Source: Winogradskyella thalassocola (lineage in GTDB: Bacteria; Bacteroidota; Bacteroidia; Flavobacteriales; Flavobacteriaceae). From it: a stretch of DNA of 64,000 bases. Both the position numbers and the translations under genes were made by a program. Location: contig NZ_FNCZ01000007.1 in the NCBI RefSeq assembly GCF_900099995.1, forward strand, positions 157,043 through 221,042. The letters are read 5' to 3'. Positions within the stretch are counted from its first letter, which is position 1. The number at the start of each line of letters is the position of its first letter. The notes under the pieces are model-generated. The model had not been told where the DNA came from. It saw only the letters and a program-made list of their open reading frames with translations, and ran no database searches. Of this stretch, positions 26,539 through 35,078 are shown in pieces.

Positions 26539-26600
26539 GTTTGCAGTGTTCAGTCTTCGGTAGGCAGTTTTAGTACGCAGTCTTCAGTTGGCTTTTAAAA
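26539..26600. repeat. CAGT-rich spacer after ffh
   Basis: Irregular repeats of GCAGT and TCAGT phrases (GTTTGCAGTGTTCAGTCTTC and later GCAGTCTTCAGTTGGC). A reverse-complement copy of the core (GCAAACTGAAGACT) lies just before ffh at about 25185-25199. Confidence 0.55.
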
Positions 26601-26662
26601 AATAATAAATTAATTAAAGCTTCGCGCCATAGCGTCTTTGCAAGAAAACAATAACCAAAAGC

Positions 26663-27547
26663 ATGACAATTTTAGACGGAAAAAAAGTAAGTAACGACAT
26701 TAAAAATGAAATCAAAGCCGAAGTCGATAAGATGAAAGCTAATGATGAAAAAGTTCCGCATTTGGCAGCTGTAATTGTCGGTAACGATGGTGCGAGTTTA
26801 ACGTATGTTGGTAGTAAAGTTAGAGCTTGTGAGCGTGTTGGTTTTGAATCTACAATGGTGCGTTTGTCTAATACAACAAGTGAAATTGAGTTGTTAGACA
26901 AAATTGAAGAATTAAATAATAATGACGATATAGACGGTTTTATTATTCAGTTGCCATTGCCTCCTCAAATTAATACTCAAAAAGTATTAATGGCTGTTGA
27001 TCCTAATAAAGATGTAGATGGTTTTCACCCTATGAATTTTGGAAAAATGGCATTAGATATGTCAACATTTATTCCTGCGACACCTTTTGGAATTTTAGAA
27101 TTGTTAGAGCGTTACGAAGTAGATACAGATGGTAAGCACACAGTAATTATTGGTCGTTCTCATATTGTAGGTCGCCCGATGAGTATTTTAATGGGCCGAA
27201 AAGGTTTTCCTGGGAATTCTACGGTTACTTTAACTCATAGTCATACCAAAAATATTACACAGATTACTTCGCAAGCGGATATTATAATTTCAGCATTAGG
27301 AATTCCTAATTTCTTAAAAGCTGAAATGGTAAAAGATGATGTGGTTATTATTGATGTCGGCATTACACGTGTTGAAGACGAATCTGAAAAAGGATATCAC
27401 ATTACAGGTGATGTAGATTTTGAACACGTCAGTAAAAAAGCGAGCTTTATTACACCGGTTCCAGGTGGAGTAGGACCAATGACTATTGCGATGTTATTGA
27501 AAAATACGTTATTGGCAAGAGAACAACACAGAAAAAATCATAGATAA
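26663..27547 (+). CDS. folD: bifunctional methylenetetrahydrofolate dehydrogenase/cyclohydrolase
   Basis: Interconverts 5,10-methylene-, methenyl- and 10-formyl-tetrahydrofolate in cytosolic one-carbon metabolism. 294 residues, family-normal. Visible are the active-site YVGSK (Lys of the YxxxK motif) near residues 53-57, QLPLPPQIN, the NADP loop GRSHIVGRPMSILM, and the signature TPVPGGVGPMTIAMLLKNT at the end. A 7-base gap leads to the next gene, so the two may be co-transcribed. Confidence 0.97.
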   Translation: MTILDGKKVSNDIKNEIKAEVDKMKANDEKVPHLAAVIVGNDGASLTYVGSKVRACERVGFESTMVRLSNTTSEIELLDKIEELNNNDDIDGFIIQLPLPPQINTQKVLMAVDPNKDVDGFHPMNFGKMALDMSTFIPATPFGILELLERYEVDTDGKHTVIIGRSHIVGRPMSILMGRKGFPGNSTVTLTHSHTKNITQITSQADIIISALGIPNFLKAEMVKDDVVIIDVGITRVEDESEKGYHITGDVDFEHVSKKASFITPVPGGVGPMTIAMLLKNTLLAREQHRKNHR

Positions 27548-27554
27548 TTTTTAG

Positions 27555-28283
27555 ATGGGTTTATTGACGCTATTTATCGTTCTTTTAAACGTCACGATAG
27601 GTAGTTTTCAACATATAATTCCGATTCTATTTGCAACTATATGGACTGTTTTTCTGGTAAACTATTCTAGTAAGAATTTCAATGAATTTCAGAAGCAGAA
27701 AGCCGTACACTACTTAGGATGGTTTGTGTCTCTTACACTTATAGGGTTTCATGTATATCGAATGCTTTACGATAACTACAATTTTAAGACGGATTTACCG
27801 CTTTATCTCTGTAGTTTAATGGCTTTATTGATCCCGGTTTTTACATATTATCGTAAATATTGGATGTTCGAGATTTTAGTATTTTGGATTATTGGTGGTA
27901 CTTTACAAGCGGTCATTACACCAGATATAACCCAAGGATTCCCGAGTTTTGATTATTTTAGGTATTGGGTAGTGCATTTAGGATTGCTATCCATCATTTT
28001 CTATTTCATATTTGAATTAAAAATGAAACCAACATTTAAAAGTGTTTTCAAATCCATTTTGGCACTTCAAGGATATGTTGCACTTATGATGATTCTGAAT
28101 TATCTATTAGATGCGAATTATTTTTACTTAAACGAAAAACCTAAATCGGCTTCTGTATTAGATTACTTTGGGGAATGGCCTTATTATATCTTAGTTGGTC
28201 AGTTGATAATAATTCCTTTGTTTGTACTGATTTATTTGCCTTTTTATTTTTCAAGTCAACGACAAAAATTACTTAGCAAATAA
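27555..28283 (+). CDS. TIGR02206/YwaF-type integral membrane protein
   Basis: A 242-residue membrane protein with seven or so hydrophobic helices and no signal peptide. The segment LPLYLCSLMALLIPVF and the patterns FWIIGGTLQAVITPD and YFRYWVVHLGLL agree with the YwaF/TIGR02206 family, whose function is unknown. It starts 7 bases after folD. Its last 15 bases overlap the 3' end of the convergent VOC gene. Confidence 0.75.
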   Translation: MGLLTLFIVLLNVTIGSFQHIIPILFATIWTVFLVNYSSKNFNEFQKQKAVHYLGWFVSLTLIGFHVYRMLYDNYNFKTDLPLYLCSLMALLIPVFTYYRKYWMFEILVFWIIGGTLQAVITPDITQGFPSFDYFRYWVVHLGLLSIIFYFIFELKMKPTFKSVFKSILALQGYVALMMILNYLLDANYFYLNEKPKSASVLDYFGEWPYYILVGQLIIIPLFVLIYLPFYFSSQRQKLLSK

Positions 28284-28688
28284 CTGACTCATATCTTTAA
28301 ACGCTTTAAACTCTAAAGCATTTCCTGACGGGTCTTTAAAAAACATCGTGGCTTGTTCTCCTACTAATCCTTCAAATCTAATATAAGGTTCAATGATAAA
28401 TTTTAAGTCTTTCGACTTTAATAATTCTGCAAACTCTTGAAATGCTTCCCATTCTAAAACCACACCAAAATGCGGAACAGGTACAGCTTTACCATCTACT
28501 TCATTAGTGGTGTCTTCTTCTGTTTGTTTTGCTTTAAAATGAATAACCAATTGGTGTCCAAAAAAGTTATAATCAACCCAGTGGTCACTACTTCTTCCTT
28601 CTTCAAGGTTTAATAAATTAGTATAGAAATTTCTACATAATTCTAAATTATGAACAGGAATCGCGAGATGAAAAGGTGCTAAAGCCAT
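28269..28688 (-). CDS. VOC family (glyoxalase/bleomycin-resistance fold) protein
   Basis: A 139-residue protein with two beta-alpha-beta-beta-beta modules. Family marks: FHLAIPVHNLELCRNFYTN at the start (metal-ligand His), the central HFGVVLEW, and FFKDPSGNALEFKAFKD with the C-terminal metal-ligand Glu. The reaction is unknown; members include dioxygenases, lyases and resistance proteins. It is the last gene of a leftward string, 2 bases after the pseudouridine synthase gene. Confidence 0.85.
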   Translation of the reverse strand: MALAPFHLAIPVHNLELCRNFYTNLLNLEEGRSSDHWVDYNFFGHQLVIHFKAKQTEEDTTNEVDGKAVPVPHFGVVLEWEAFQEFAELLKSKDLKFIIEPYIRFEGLVGEQATMFFKDPSGNALEFKAFKDMSQLFAK

Positions 28689-28690
28689 AA

Positions 28691-29461
28691 TTAACGTCTG
28701 GTATGTCTTGCGGTATTCGCCTTGTTTGCTTCGTAAGTCTTGGTGGAATCAGCTATTAATGCATTCAAGTTTTTAAATTCTTCTTTTGTTAATTCTCTAT
28801 ATTGACCAGAAGACACATCGAGCTTTATATTCATTATTCGAACTCGCTTTAAAGCTTGTACTTCATAATTACAATACTCACACATTCTTCGGATTTGTCT
28901 ATTTAAGCCTTGAGTTAATATAATACTGAATGTGAATTTATCAATCTTTTTAACTTCACACTTATTAGTGTGTTTATCTAAATCTTCTAAATAAATGCCG
29001 CCTGCCATACGCTCAATAAAGGTCTGAGAAATTGGTTGGTCTACGGTGACGATGTATTCTTTTTCGTGATTATTACTCGCTCTTAAAATCTTGTTTACAA
29101 TATCTCCATCGTCAGTGAGTAGAATTAAACCTTCACTTGGTTTGTCTAATCTTCCAACAGGAAAAATACGTTTAGGGTAGTTAATGTAATCAATGATATT
29201 GTCTTTTTCAACGCGTGTGTCTGTAGTACAAACAATACCGACAGGTTTGTTAAAAGCTAAATATACAAAGTCTTGTTTGCGTTCTCCAATTATTTCACCA
29301 TCTACTTTAACCACATCTTCAGATGAAACTTTAGTTCCCATTTCTGGTACAACATCGTTAATGGTTACTCGTCCTGCTTCAATTAATCGATCTGCTGCTC
29401 TACGAGAGCAATATCCAGCTTCGCTGAGGTATTTGTTTAGGCGTTTTAAATCTTCTGACAT
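28691..29461 (-). CDS. pseudouridine synthase, RluF/RsuA family
   Basis: Isomerises uridine to pseudouridine in RNA. It has an S4 RNA-binding domain at the N-terminus (LNKYLSEAGYCSRRAADRLI) and a catalytic core with PVGRLDKPSEGLILLTDDGD carrying the catalytic Asp, followed by GLNRQIRRMCEY. The pattern fits RluF (23S rRNA or tRNA), but RsuA-type targets cannot be excluded. A frame five codons longer exists. The -7 motif at 29466-29473 lies inside that extension, so the ATG at 29461 is chosen. The basic C-terminal tail ends in RHTRR. Confidence 0.92.
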   Translation of the reverse strand: MSEDLKRLNKYLSEAGYCSRRAADRLIEAGRVTINDVVPEMGTKVSSEDVVKVDGEIIGERKQDFVYLAFNKPVGIVCTTDTRVEKDNIIDYINYPKRIFPVGRLDKPSEGLILLTDDGDIVNKILRASNNHEKEYIVTVDQPISQTFIERMAGGIYLEDLDKHTNKCEVKKIDKFTFSIILTQGLNRQIRRMCEYCNYEVQALKRVRIMNIKLDVSSGQYRELTKEEFKNLNALIADSTKTYEANKANTARHTRR

Positions 29462-29465
29462 GGTG

Positions 29466-29473
29466 CAAAAATA
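29466..29473 (-). promoter_or_regulatory. -7 element (TATTTTTG) upstream of the pseudouridine synthase gene
   Basis: On the minus strand TATTTTTG matches TAnnTTTG and sits 4 bases before the ATG, implying leaderless transcription from inside the leftward gene string. A -33 box is not evident. Confidence 0.4.
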
Positions 29474-29482
29474 CAATAAAGA

Positions 29483-30310
29483 TTAATCATTAATGAATTC
29501 AATAATCTGAGGAGTTAAAGAAACATCCTTTAAGCCATGCCCAAATCCTGTAGTCGAAATTAATTCAGCATTTTTATAGCGATTTGCAATTAATTGAGCA
29601 TCCTCATAAGGAATTATACGGTCTTTTTTATCGTGAATAATTAAACCTTTTGCGGTAATGGATTCTGTGAAGTTTGCAGCAGAAAAGTAAGCGACTGGCT
29701 GCCCAAAACGTTCAATAATTATATTATCTAATCCATTTGAAACTTTATTATTAAAGCCCATCATAGATTTGTATCGGTCAAATACACCAGTAAAATGTGC
29801 AGGTGCTCCTAATAGAACCATCTTTTTTATAGATGGTAATTGGTATTTATGCATATAAAAAACACAAGACATACCACCAACGGAGTGACCAATTAAAACG
29901 TCTGGTTGAAATTTTTTAGCGACTATATTTATAAATTCAGAATATAAAATCGCATTGAACTGTTTGCCATCAGATCGTCCATGAGCAGGAGCATCCAGCG
30001 CAATAATGTTGTAATCTTGAGATCTTAAGTCTTTTAATATGTACTCCCAGCGCGATGCATTACTCTCCCAACCATGAGCAAGTAAAACCGTTTTACCTTT
30101 TCCTACCCAACGATAGGTTGCGATATCCAAATTGTCGTAACTTATTTCTTCGTAAAAAGCCGAATCAATAATACGTTTTTGCTCGTCGTTATAACGTCCC
30201 TTTCTAGGTGAAGCAAATAGGTTTATAGCTTTTTTAGCGGCATATTTAGATGAAATTAAGCTCGTCGCATTAAGTGCGCTACCAATAGATTTAATAACAA
30301 AACTACTCAT
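29483..30310 (-). CDS. alpha/beta hydrolase
   Basis: A 275-residue protein. Visible fold features: the oxyanion strand VLLAHGWESNASRWEY, then LDAPAHGRSDG, the nucleophile elbow GHSVGGM (Ser), an acid on the strand GLIIHDKKDRIIPYEDAQ, and the catalytic His in TGFGHGLKDV. No signal peptide. The substrate is unknown. The gene begins 3 bases after the cupin gene and ends 21 bases before the pseudouridine synthase start, so it is likely in one operon with them. Confidence 0.88.
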   Translation of the reverse strand: MSSFVIKSIGSALNATSLISSKYAAKKAINLFASPRKGRYNDEQKRIIDSAFYEEISYDNLDIATYRWVGKGKTVLLAHGWESNASRWEYILKDLRSQDYNIIALDAPAHGRSDGKQFNAILYSEFINIVAKKFQPDVLIGHSVGGMSCVFYMHKYQLPSIKKMVLLGAPAHFTGVFDRYKSMMGFNNKVSNGLDNIIIERFGQPVAYFSAANFTESITAKGLIIHDKKDRIIPYEDAQLIANRYKNAELISTTGFGHGLKDVSLTPQIIEFIND

Positions 30311-30313
30311 ACC

Positions 30314-30688
30314 TTATTGCTCTTCTCTATTAACGGCATCAATTGAAAATGCAGGTAAACAAATAGCTAAATACTCACAAGGTTCTGTGAACGGATTAGA
30401 ATATTGTAAACGCGTATTTTTCTCCACTTTAATAGATTGTCCTGCTTCTAGTACGATAATTTCATCGTCTATAATAAATTGTTTTTTTCCTTTAATGATA
30501 AACGTATATTCATCAAATTTTGGAGTCTGAAAAGGTTCTGACCAAAAAGCCGGGGCAACCATATGGGCCATGCTTATTTCTGAGTTGCCATCTGTAGCAT
30601 TTCCAAAATGCTCTTTTATAATCTTACCATCTTCTGTAGGAACTACAAATGGGCTATTTTGGATTGTGTATTTTTGTTTTTTCTGCAT
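30314..30688 (-). CDS. cupin domain protein
   Basis: A 124-residue single-domain cupin. The beta-barrel motifs are present, with EYTFIIKGKKQFIIDDEIIV for the first and VLEAGQSIKVEKNTRLQY for the second. The usual metal-binding His-x-His pair is not clear, so it may be a binding rather than catalytic member. It lies between the lipoprotein (14-base gap) and the alpha/beta hydrolase (3-base gap) on the same strand. Confidence 0.8.
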   Translation of the reverse strand: MQKKQKYTIQNSPFVVPTEDGKIIKEHFGNATDGNSEISMAHMVAPAFWSEPFQTPKFDEYTFIIKGKKQFIIDDEIIVLEAGQSIKVEKNTRLQYSNPFTEPCEYLAICLPAFSIDAVNREEQ

Positions 30689-30702
30689 ATCTATTTACTA
30701 AT

Positions 30703-31257
30703 CTACCAATGAACCATAAAATATTTAATCTTTGCTTTTCCTGGGATTTGAATCGGATCAATGGTCATATCCATATCAAAACGCATACTAGCAGGTAATT
30801 CTTTCTTATCAATAGTAAAAGAGGCATTAATTTCATTTACAGAAACCACAATAACATTAATAAGATTATCAACTTTTGAAATTTTATAAGCTTCACTTAT
30901 ATCTTTATAAGTGCTTAAATTAGATATGTTCTTATTGGTGTTGTAACGTGAATCAATGATGTTAATACCAGAGATTACTGAAGTCGAATCTAAAGCTTCT
31001 CTAGGAGATAAATCTAACAGTTTTTTACCGCCTTTTTCAAAAATTTCAATAGTGTTTACTGAACCTATAAATTCATCTCCAGAAATGTATCTTACAATAG
31101 AGTCATTGCTAAAAATAGAGTCTAATTGTTTTACCTGAGTAGAATCTGTTAATGAACCAATATGAGTTTTAGCAACTTCAAACGGGTTTTGTGATTTGTC
31201 TTTACCACAACTGGTTATTATAAAAGCACAGATTAGTGCAAATAAGGTGTTTTTCAT
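30703..31257 (-). CDS. hypothetical lipoprotein
   Basis: A 184-residue predicted lipoprotein: the signal peptide ends in the lipobox IITSC (Cys near 17). The mature part is mixed alpha/beta with SNDSIVRYISGDEFIG and VVSVNEINASFTIDKKELPA, and a short aromatic tail MVHW. I recognise no family. It lies 18 bases after the DUF853 ATPase gene and 14 bases before the cupin gene, so it is probably co-transcribed. Confidence 0.7.
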   Translation of the reverse strand: MKNTLFALICAFIITSCGKDKSQNPFEVAKTHIGSLTDSTQVKQLDSIFSNDSIVRYISGDEFIGSVNTIEIFEKGGKKLLDLSPREALDSTSVISGINIIDSRYNTNKNISNLSTYKDISEAYKISKVDNLINVIVVSVNEINASFTIDKKELPASMRFDMDMTIDPIQIPGKAKIKYFMVHW

Positions 31258-31275
31258 TTTAGATTTAGGTATTAT

Positions 31276-32814
31276 TTATTTAATCATTTTACTTAATATG
31301 CCTAAGACTCCTCGTATCACGGTTGCGCTCGTTAAAACCTTAAGAATAGGATTCATTCGTGTGCTTTGTCTTCTCGTTGAGCTTGTTTTTCTTTTACTTT
31401 CTGCGCGTTTTAAGGCCTCTTTTTCTTCTTTCGCTTTTTGTATAGCTTCTTCTGCTTCAGCTTCCTCAATCTTTTTATTCAGCATTTCGTAAGCACTTTC
31501 TCTGTCAATTTCTTGATTGTACTTTTTAGCCAATTTTGATTCCGCTAATAAACCTCCTAATTCAGATTCGGTTAAAATATCCATTCTGCTCATTGGAGCA
31601 CGCAACATTGTGGCAGCCAATGGTGTCGGTTTCCCTTTTTCATCTAATGCCGAAACTAAGGCTTCTCCAATTCCTAAGGACGTTAATACTTCGGCTGTGT
31701 CGTAATAATCGGTATCAGGATAATTCTGAGCCGTTAATTTTATAGCTTTTCTGTCTTTTGCAGTAAAGGCTCTTAATGCATGTTGTACTTTTAAACCTAA
31801 CTGTCCCAAAACGGCTTCTGGGACATCCGTTGGGTTTTGAGTTACAAAATAAAGTCCAACTCCTTTACTACGAATGAGTTTTACAATACTTTCAATCTGA
31901 TTTAATAAAGCACTAGAAGCTTCATTAAAAATTAAATGTGCCTCATCAATAAACATAATCAGTTCTGGTCGGCCACTATCTCCTTGTTCAGGAAATGTAG
32001 AGTAGATCTCCGCCAATAAACTCAACATAAACGTTGAAAATAATTTAGGCTTATCTTGAATATCTGTCAGTCTAATGATATTAATATAACCACGACCATT
32101 TTCGTCAATACGTAATAAATCCTGCGTGTCAAATGAGGTTTCACCAAAGAAAACATCACCACCTTGTTGTTCAATTTCTACGAGTTTTCTTAGAATTGCC
32201 CCTGTTGAAGCGGTTGAAATTCGGCCATAAGCTTCTTCAAATTCTTCCTTCCCTTCATTAGTCGCGTATTGTAGAATTTTCTTAAAATCTTTAAGATCTA
32301 ATAATGGTAAATGGTTATCATCACAGTATTTAAAAATCACAGAAATTATTCCAGCTTGGGTTTCTGTAACATCTAATATTCTCGAAATTAAAACAGGACC
32401 GAATTCACTTATTGTAGCTCTTAGACGCACTCCATCTTGTTCAGATAAGGTCATTATTTCTACAGGAAATGCTTTAGGTTCAAACGGTAGTCCAATTTGC
32501 GCATGACGTTCATCAATTTTTGCATGTCCAGGACTTGGTTTTGCTAATCCACTTAAATCCCCTTTGATGTCCATCAGTAAAACCGGAACGCCTTTTTCAG
32601 ATAAATTTTCAGCTAAAACTTGCAATGTTTTTGTTTTTCCAGTACCTGTTGCGCCAGCAATAAGACCATGTCTATTCATGGTTTTTAATGGAACATTTAC
32701 AAACGTATTGGTAATAGTTTTGCCGTCTAACATGGCAGAACCTAGAGTAATATAGTCGCCTTTACAAGTGTTTCCTTCGTTAATCTCTTTTACGAAAGCT
32801 TCAGTCTTATTCAT
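31276..32814 (-). CDS. DUF853-type HerA-like ATPase
   Basis: A 512-residue P-loop ATPase of the HerA/FtsK superfamily. Walker A GATGTGKTKTLQ lies near residues 53-64, and Walker B ELIMFIDEAHLIF near the middle, with a sensor-like stretch GVGLYFVTQNPTDVP following it. A charged coiled segment (KKIEEAEAEEAIQKAKEEKE) and a basic Arg/Ser-rich linker precede a short C-terminal hydrophobic part. Family members are called helicase-like, but their function is not established. No nuclease (NurA or Sir2-like) or defence partner is next to it, so a defence role is not supported here. It heads a leftward six-gene string. Confidence 0.85.
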   Translation of the reverse strand: MNKTEAFVKEINEGNTCKGDYITLGSAMLDGKTITNTFVNVPLKTMNRHGLIAGATGTGKTKTLQVLAENLSEKGVPVLLMDIKGDLSGLAKPSPGHAKIDERHAQIGLPFEPKAFPVEIMTLSEQDGVRLRATISEFGPVLISRILDVTETQAGIISVIFKYCDDNHLPLLDLKDFKKILQYATNEGKEEFEEAYGRISTASTGAILRKLVEIEQQGGDVFFGETSFDTQDLLRIDENGRGYINIIRLTDIQDKPKLFSTFMLSLLAEIYSTFPEQGDSGRPELIMFIDEAHLIFNEASSALLNQIESIVKLIRSKGVGLYFVTQNPTDVPEAVLGQLGLKVQHALRAFTAKDRKAIKLTAQNYPDTDYYDTAEVLTSLGIGEALVSALDEKGKPTPLAATMLRAPMSRMDILTESELGGLLAESKLAKKYNQEIDRESAYEMLNKKIEEAEAEEAIQKAKEEKEALKRAESKRKTSSTRRQSTRMNPILKVLTSATVIRGVLGILSKMIK

Positions 32815-32869
32815 TGATCAGAAAATTTCTATAAAAATAATGTAATTTTAATCAAGTATGAAATAGTTT

Positions 32870-33060
32870 TTAGTATCAGTTAGCAGTGATAGTATTCAGT
32901 CGTAATCTTCAGTCATAGTTTGTAGTTGCTGTTTCAGTATTCAGGTTTATATTTTAAGTTTTCAACTTTGGGTCTTGGTGAGTTAAAAAAGATTTTAATA
33001 GGCGAACTTCTAATCACTAAAATTACTGTAAACTGAGACTGAGACTGAAAACTAAATAAC
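32870..33060. repeat. CAGT/ACTG-rich spacer before queE
   Basis: Irregular CAGT phrases on the left side (TCAGTTAGCAGT, TATTCAGTCGTAATCTTCAG) and ACTGAGACTGAGACTGAAAA at 33029-33048 on the right, i.e. the reverse complement of the same kind of word. No reading frame is apparent. It resembles the spacers around ffh. Confidence 0.6.
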
Positions 33061-33068
33061 TATCTTTG
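33061..33068 (+). promoter_or_regulatory. -7 element (TATCTTTG) of the queE promoter
   Basis: TATCTTTG lies 7 bases before the queE ATG at 33076 and matches the Bacteroidota -7 consensus, so the transcript would be leaderless or nearly so. Confidence 0.5.
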
Positions 33069-33075
33069 CACCCTT

Positions 33076-33708
33076 ATGACAAGAAGAGAACGACAAGAGT
33101 TAATAGATAAAGGATTATTGTTACCTTTAATGGAAGAATTTTACACCATTCAAGGTGAAGGTTTTCATAAAGGAACAGCTGCATATTTTGTGCGAATCGG
33201 TGGTTGCGATGTAGGCTGCCACTGGTGTGATGTTAAAGAAAGCTGGTTAGCAGAATTACATCCTCCGACAGAAACAGAAAAAATTGTTGAAAATGCTATA
33301 AAATATAGCGACACGATCATTGTTACAGGAGGAGAGCCTCTAACTTGGGATATGGGGCCTTTAACGGCACAATTAAAAGCGAAAGGTGTACAAACACATA
33401 TTGAAACGTCTGGTGCTTATAAATTGACAGGACAATGGGATTGGATTTGTCTATCTCCAAAGAAAATGAAATTACCTACAGAAGAAGTTTACGAAAAAGC
33501 CCATGAACTTAAATGTATAATTTATAATAATGACGATTTTAAGTTTGCCGAAGAACAAGCTGAGAAAGTTAATGACAATTGTATTTTGTACTTACAGCCC
33601 GAATGGAGTAAGCGCGATAAAGTAATTCCAAAAATCGTTGATTATGTAATGGCTAATCCGAGATGGAAAGTGTCATTACAAACACATAAATATTTGAATA
33701 TTCCTTAG
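33076..33708 (+). CDS. queE: 7-carboxy-7-deazaguanine synthase
   Basis: A radical SAM enzyme that contracts the ring of 6-carboxytetrahydropterin to CDG on the way to queuosine. 210 residues. The cluster motif is CDVGCHWC (Cx3Cx2C), preceded by FYTIQGEGFHKGTAAYFVRI and followed by the glycine-rich VTGGEPLTW. Other steps of the queuosine pathway are not in the window. The GTP cyclohydrolase at 58467 could supply the shared precursor dihydroneopterin triphosphate. Confidence 0.95.
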   Translation: MTRRERQELIDKGLLLPLMEEFYTIQGEGFHKGTAAYFVRIGGCDVGCHWCDVKESWLAELHPPTETEKIVENAIKYSDTIIVTGGEPLTWDMGPLTAQLKAKGVQTHIETSGAYKLTGQWDWICLSPKKMKLPTEEVYEKAHELKCIIYNNDDFKFAEEQAEKVNDNCILYLQPEWSKRDKVIPKIVDYVMANPRWKVSLQTHKYLNIP

Positions 33709-33770
33709 TCGAGCCTTTAGCCTTTTAATTTTGGGTTTACTGCTTTTAAAATTAAGAAATCATATAAAAT

Positions 33771-33810
33771 AAAAAGTTCCGAGAAGATTTACACTTCTCG
33801 GAACTTTTTT
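33771..33810. terminator. strong bidirectional terminator between queE and a DUF2911 gene
   Basis: A perfect 16-base stem (AAAAAGTTCCGAGAAG and its complement) around a 7-base loop, with A and T runs on either side, between convergent genes. Confidence 0.85.
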
Positions 33811-33818
33811 GTTTTTCG

Positions 33819-33856
33819 GCTAACAGCTAACAGCTAACAGCTAACAGCTAACAGCT
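33819..33856. repeat. (GCTAACA)5 heptanucleotide tandem repeat
   Basis: Five exact head-to-tail copies of GCTAACA plus a partial GCT, ending in the stop codon of the leftward DUF2911 gene (33855-33857). It lies between that stop and the terminator. Confidence 0.95.
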
Positions 33857-34391
33857 ATATAGTAAAAGGTACAGCAACTCTAGTTGTTCCCCAGCCGATA
33901 TGCATTACGACACTTTTATCTGCTTTATCAAAAGCAATAGAAAAAGCTTCTAAAGATTCTTTTCCTTCTGTTACAGGAACAGTAATACTTGCTACAGTGT
34001 TATCATCTTTGTATCCAGAAGATCCCCAATTATTTACATCAGAACTTAGAATAACAGTCCATTCTTTATCTCCAGGAACTGTAAATAATGAATATGTGCC
34101 AGCTTTAACCATTGTTCCTCCAAGTTTCATATCTTTAAAAAGTATCAGTTCAGTTGCTTCATTTGCACCTGTTCTCCATACTTTATCTTTTTGAGTTAAT
34201 TCTTTTACTGTTCTACCTTTAAGTTGTGGTCTTCCATAATACACTTTTATCAATTGATCGCTACCTCTTCCAAATGAAGCTGCGTCTAAAGGACTTTTGT
34301 CTAAACCAGAGAATTTTTGTGCTTCGGCATTAAATGAAATAAGCATCATAAATGCAAAAGAAATGGTTGTTAATAGTCTTGATGTTTTCAT
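33855..34391 (-). CDS. DUF2911 exported protein
   Basis: A 178-residue protein with signal peptide (cleavage near SFNAEAQ). DUF2911 marks are VYYGRPQLKGRTVKE, VWRTGANEATELILF, KAGTYSLFTVPG and the ending VMHIGWGTTRVAVPF. It is a beta-rich periplasmic protein of unknown function that is very common in Bacteroidota. A homologous gene lies 96 bases upstream on the same strand, so the two look like a tandem duplication. The stop codon abuts the GCTAACA array. Confidence 0.88.
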   Translation of the reverse strand: MKTSRLLTTISFAFMMLISFNAEAQKFSGLDKSPLDAASFGRGSDQLIKVYYGRPQLKGRTVKELTQKDKVWRTGANEATELILFKDMKLGGTMVKAGTYSLFTVPGDKEWTVILSSDVNNWGSSGYKDDNTVASITVPVTEGKESLEAFSIAFDKADKSVVMHIGWGTTRVAVPFTI

Positions 34392-34487
34392 AATTTGTTT
34401 TTTAATTTTTTGTGAATGCGATAAAGATAAAACTCGTCTGTCTTAATTTTATATTAAATATTTAAACTAGATGTTAAAGTTTTTATC

Positions 34488-35078
34488 TTATTTAAGAGTA
34501 ATTGGAAATTCAGCAATGGTCGTATCCCATCCTATCTTTAAATTCACAGTGTTATCAGAAGTTTTATATAGTGCTATAGATAAGTTTTCAATCTCTTTTT
34601 TACTTTTTGTTACAGGTACCGATACGCTTGCAATGTCTTTAGTTTCATCATAGCCGTAATTTCCCCAACCGTCAAGCTCAGTGTTTAATTTTAAAGTCCA
34701 TTCGTTTTCCGTAGGAATAATGATAATACTATAACGACCTGCTTTAATGTCTTTACCACCAAAAGTAACATCATTTACAAATAATATTTCTGTAGACTCA
34801 TTAGCGCCAACGCGCCATGCTTTTCCAAATTTTAAAAGCTTGCCAAAAACTTCTCTGCCCTTTTTAGCTGGTCTAGAGTAAGTCACTCTAATTTGTGGTT
34901 CTGCTAGTTTCTTGGCTTCGTCAGTTTTTTCAAATGTTCGTTTTGGTGCGTTTGCAGGATAATAAGCACGATCCATTATACTCTTGTCCATTTTTTCAAA
35001 TTCCTGAGCATTAACATTTAATGATATGAGCATTATAAACGTTAAGCTAATAGAGGTAAGTAATTTTGAGGTTTTCAT
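34488..35078 (-). CDS. DUF2911 exported protein (paralogue)
   Basis: A 196-residue protein with signal peptide (near SLNVNAQ). It shares with the next gene the motifs IRVTYSRPAKKGREVFG, WRVGANESTEILFV and KAGRYSIIIIPTENEWTLKL, and the ending LKIGWDTTIAEFPI. It is longer by an insertion near residues 40-60 (MDRAYYPANAPKRTFEKTDE). The function is unknown. It was probably created by tandem duplication together with the gene at 33855. Confidence 0.88.
   Translation of the reverse strand: MKTSKLLTSISLTFIMLISLNVNAQEFEKMDKSIMDRAYYPANAPKRTFEKTDEAKKLAEPQIRVTYSRPAKKGREVFGKLLKFGKAWRVGANESTEILFVNDVTFGGKDIKAGRYSIIIIPTENEWTLKLNTELDGWGNYGYDETKDIASVSVPVTKSKKEIENLSIALYKTSDNTVNLKIGWDTTIAEFPITLK

Noticed and set aside
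31276..32814. HerA-like ATPase considered as part of a defence system
   Set aside because: No nuclease, Sir2, methylase or other defence gene is adjacent. The neighbours are a lipoprotein, a cupin, a hydrolase and an RNA-modifying enzyme, so DUF853 is annotated without a defence role.
33819..33856. Short repeats considered as a CRISPR array
   Set aside because: The units are 7 bases, contiguous and without spacers; no cas genes are present.
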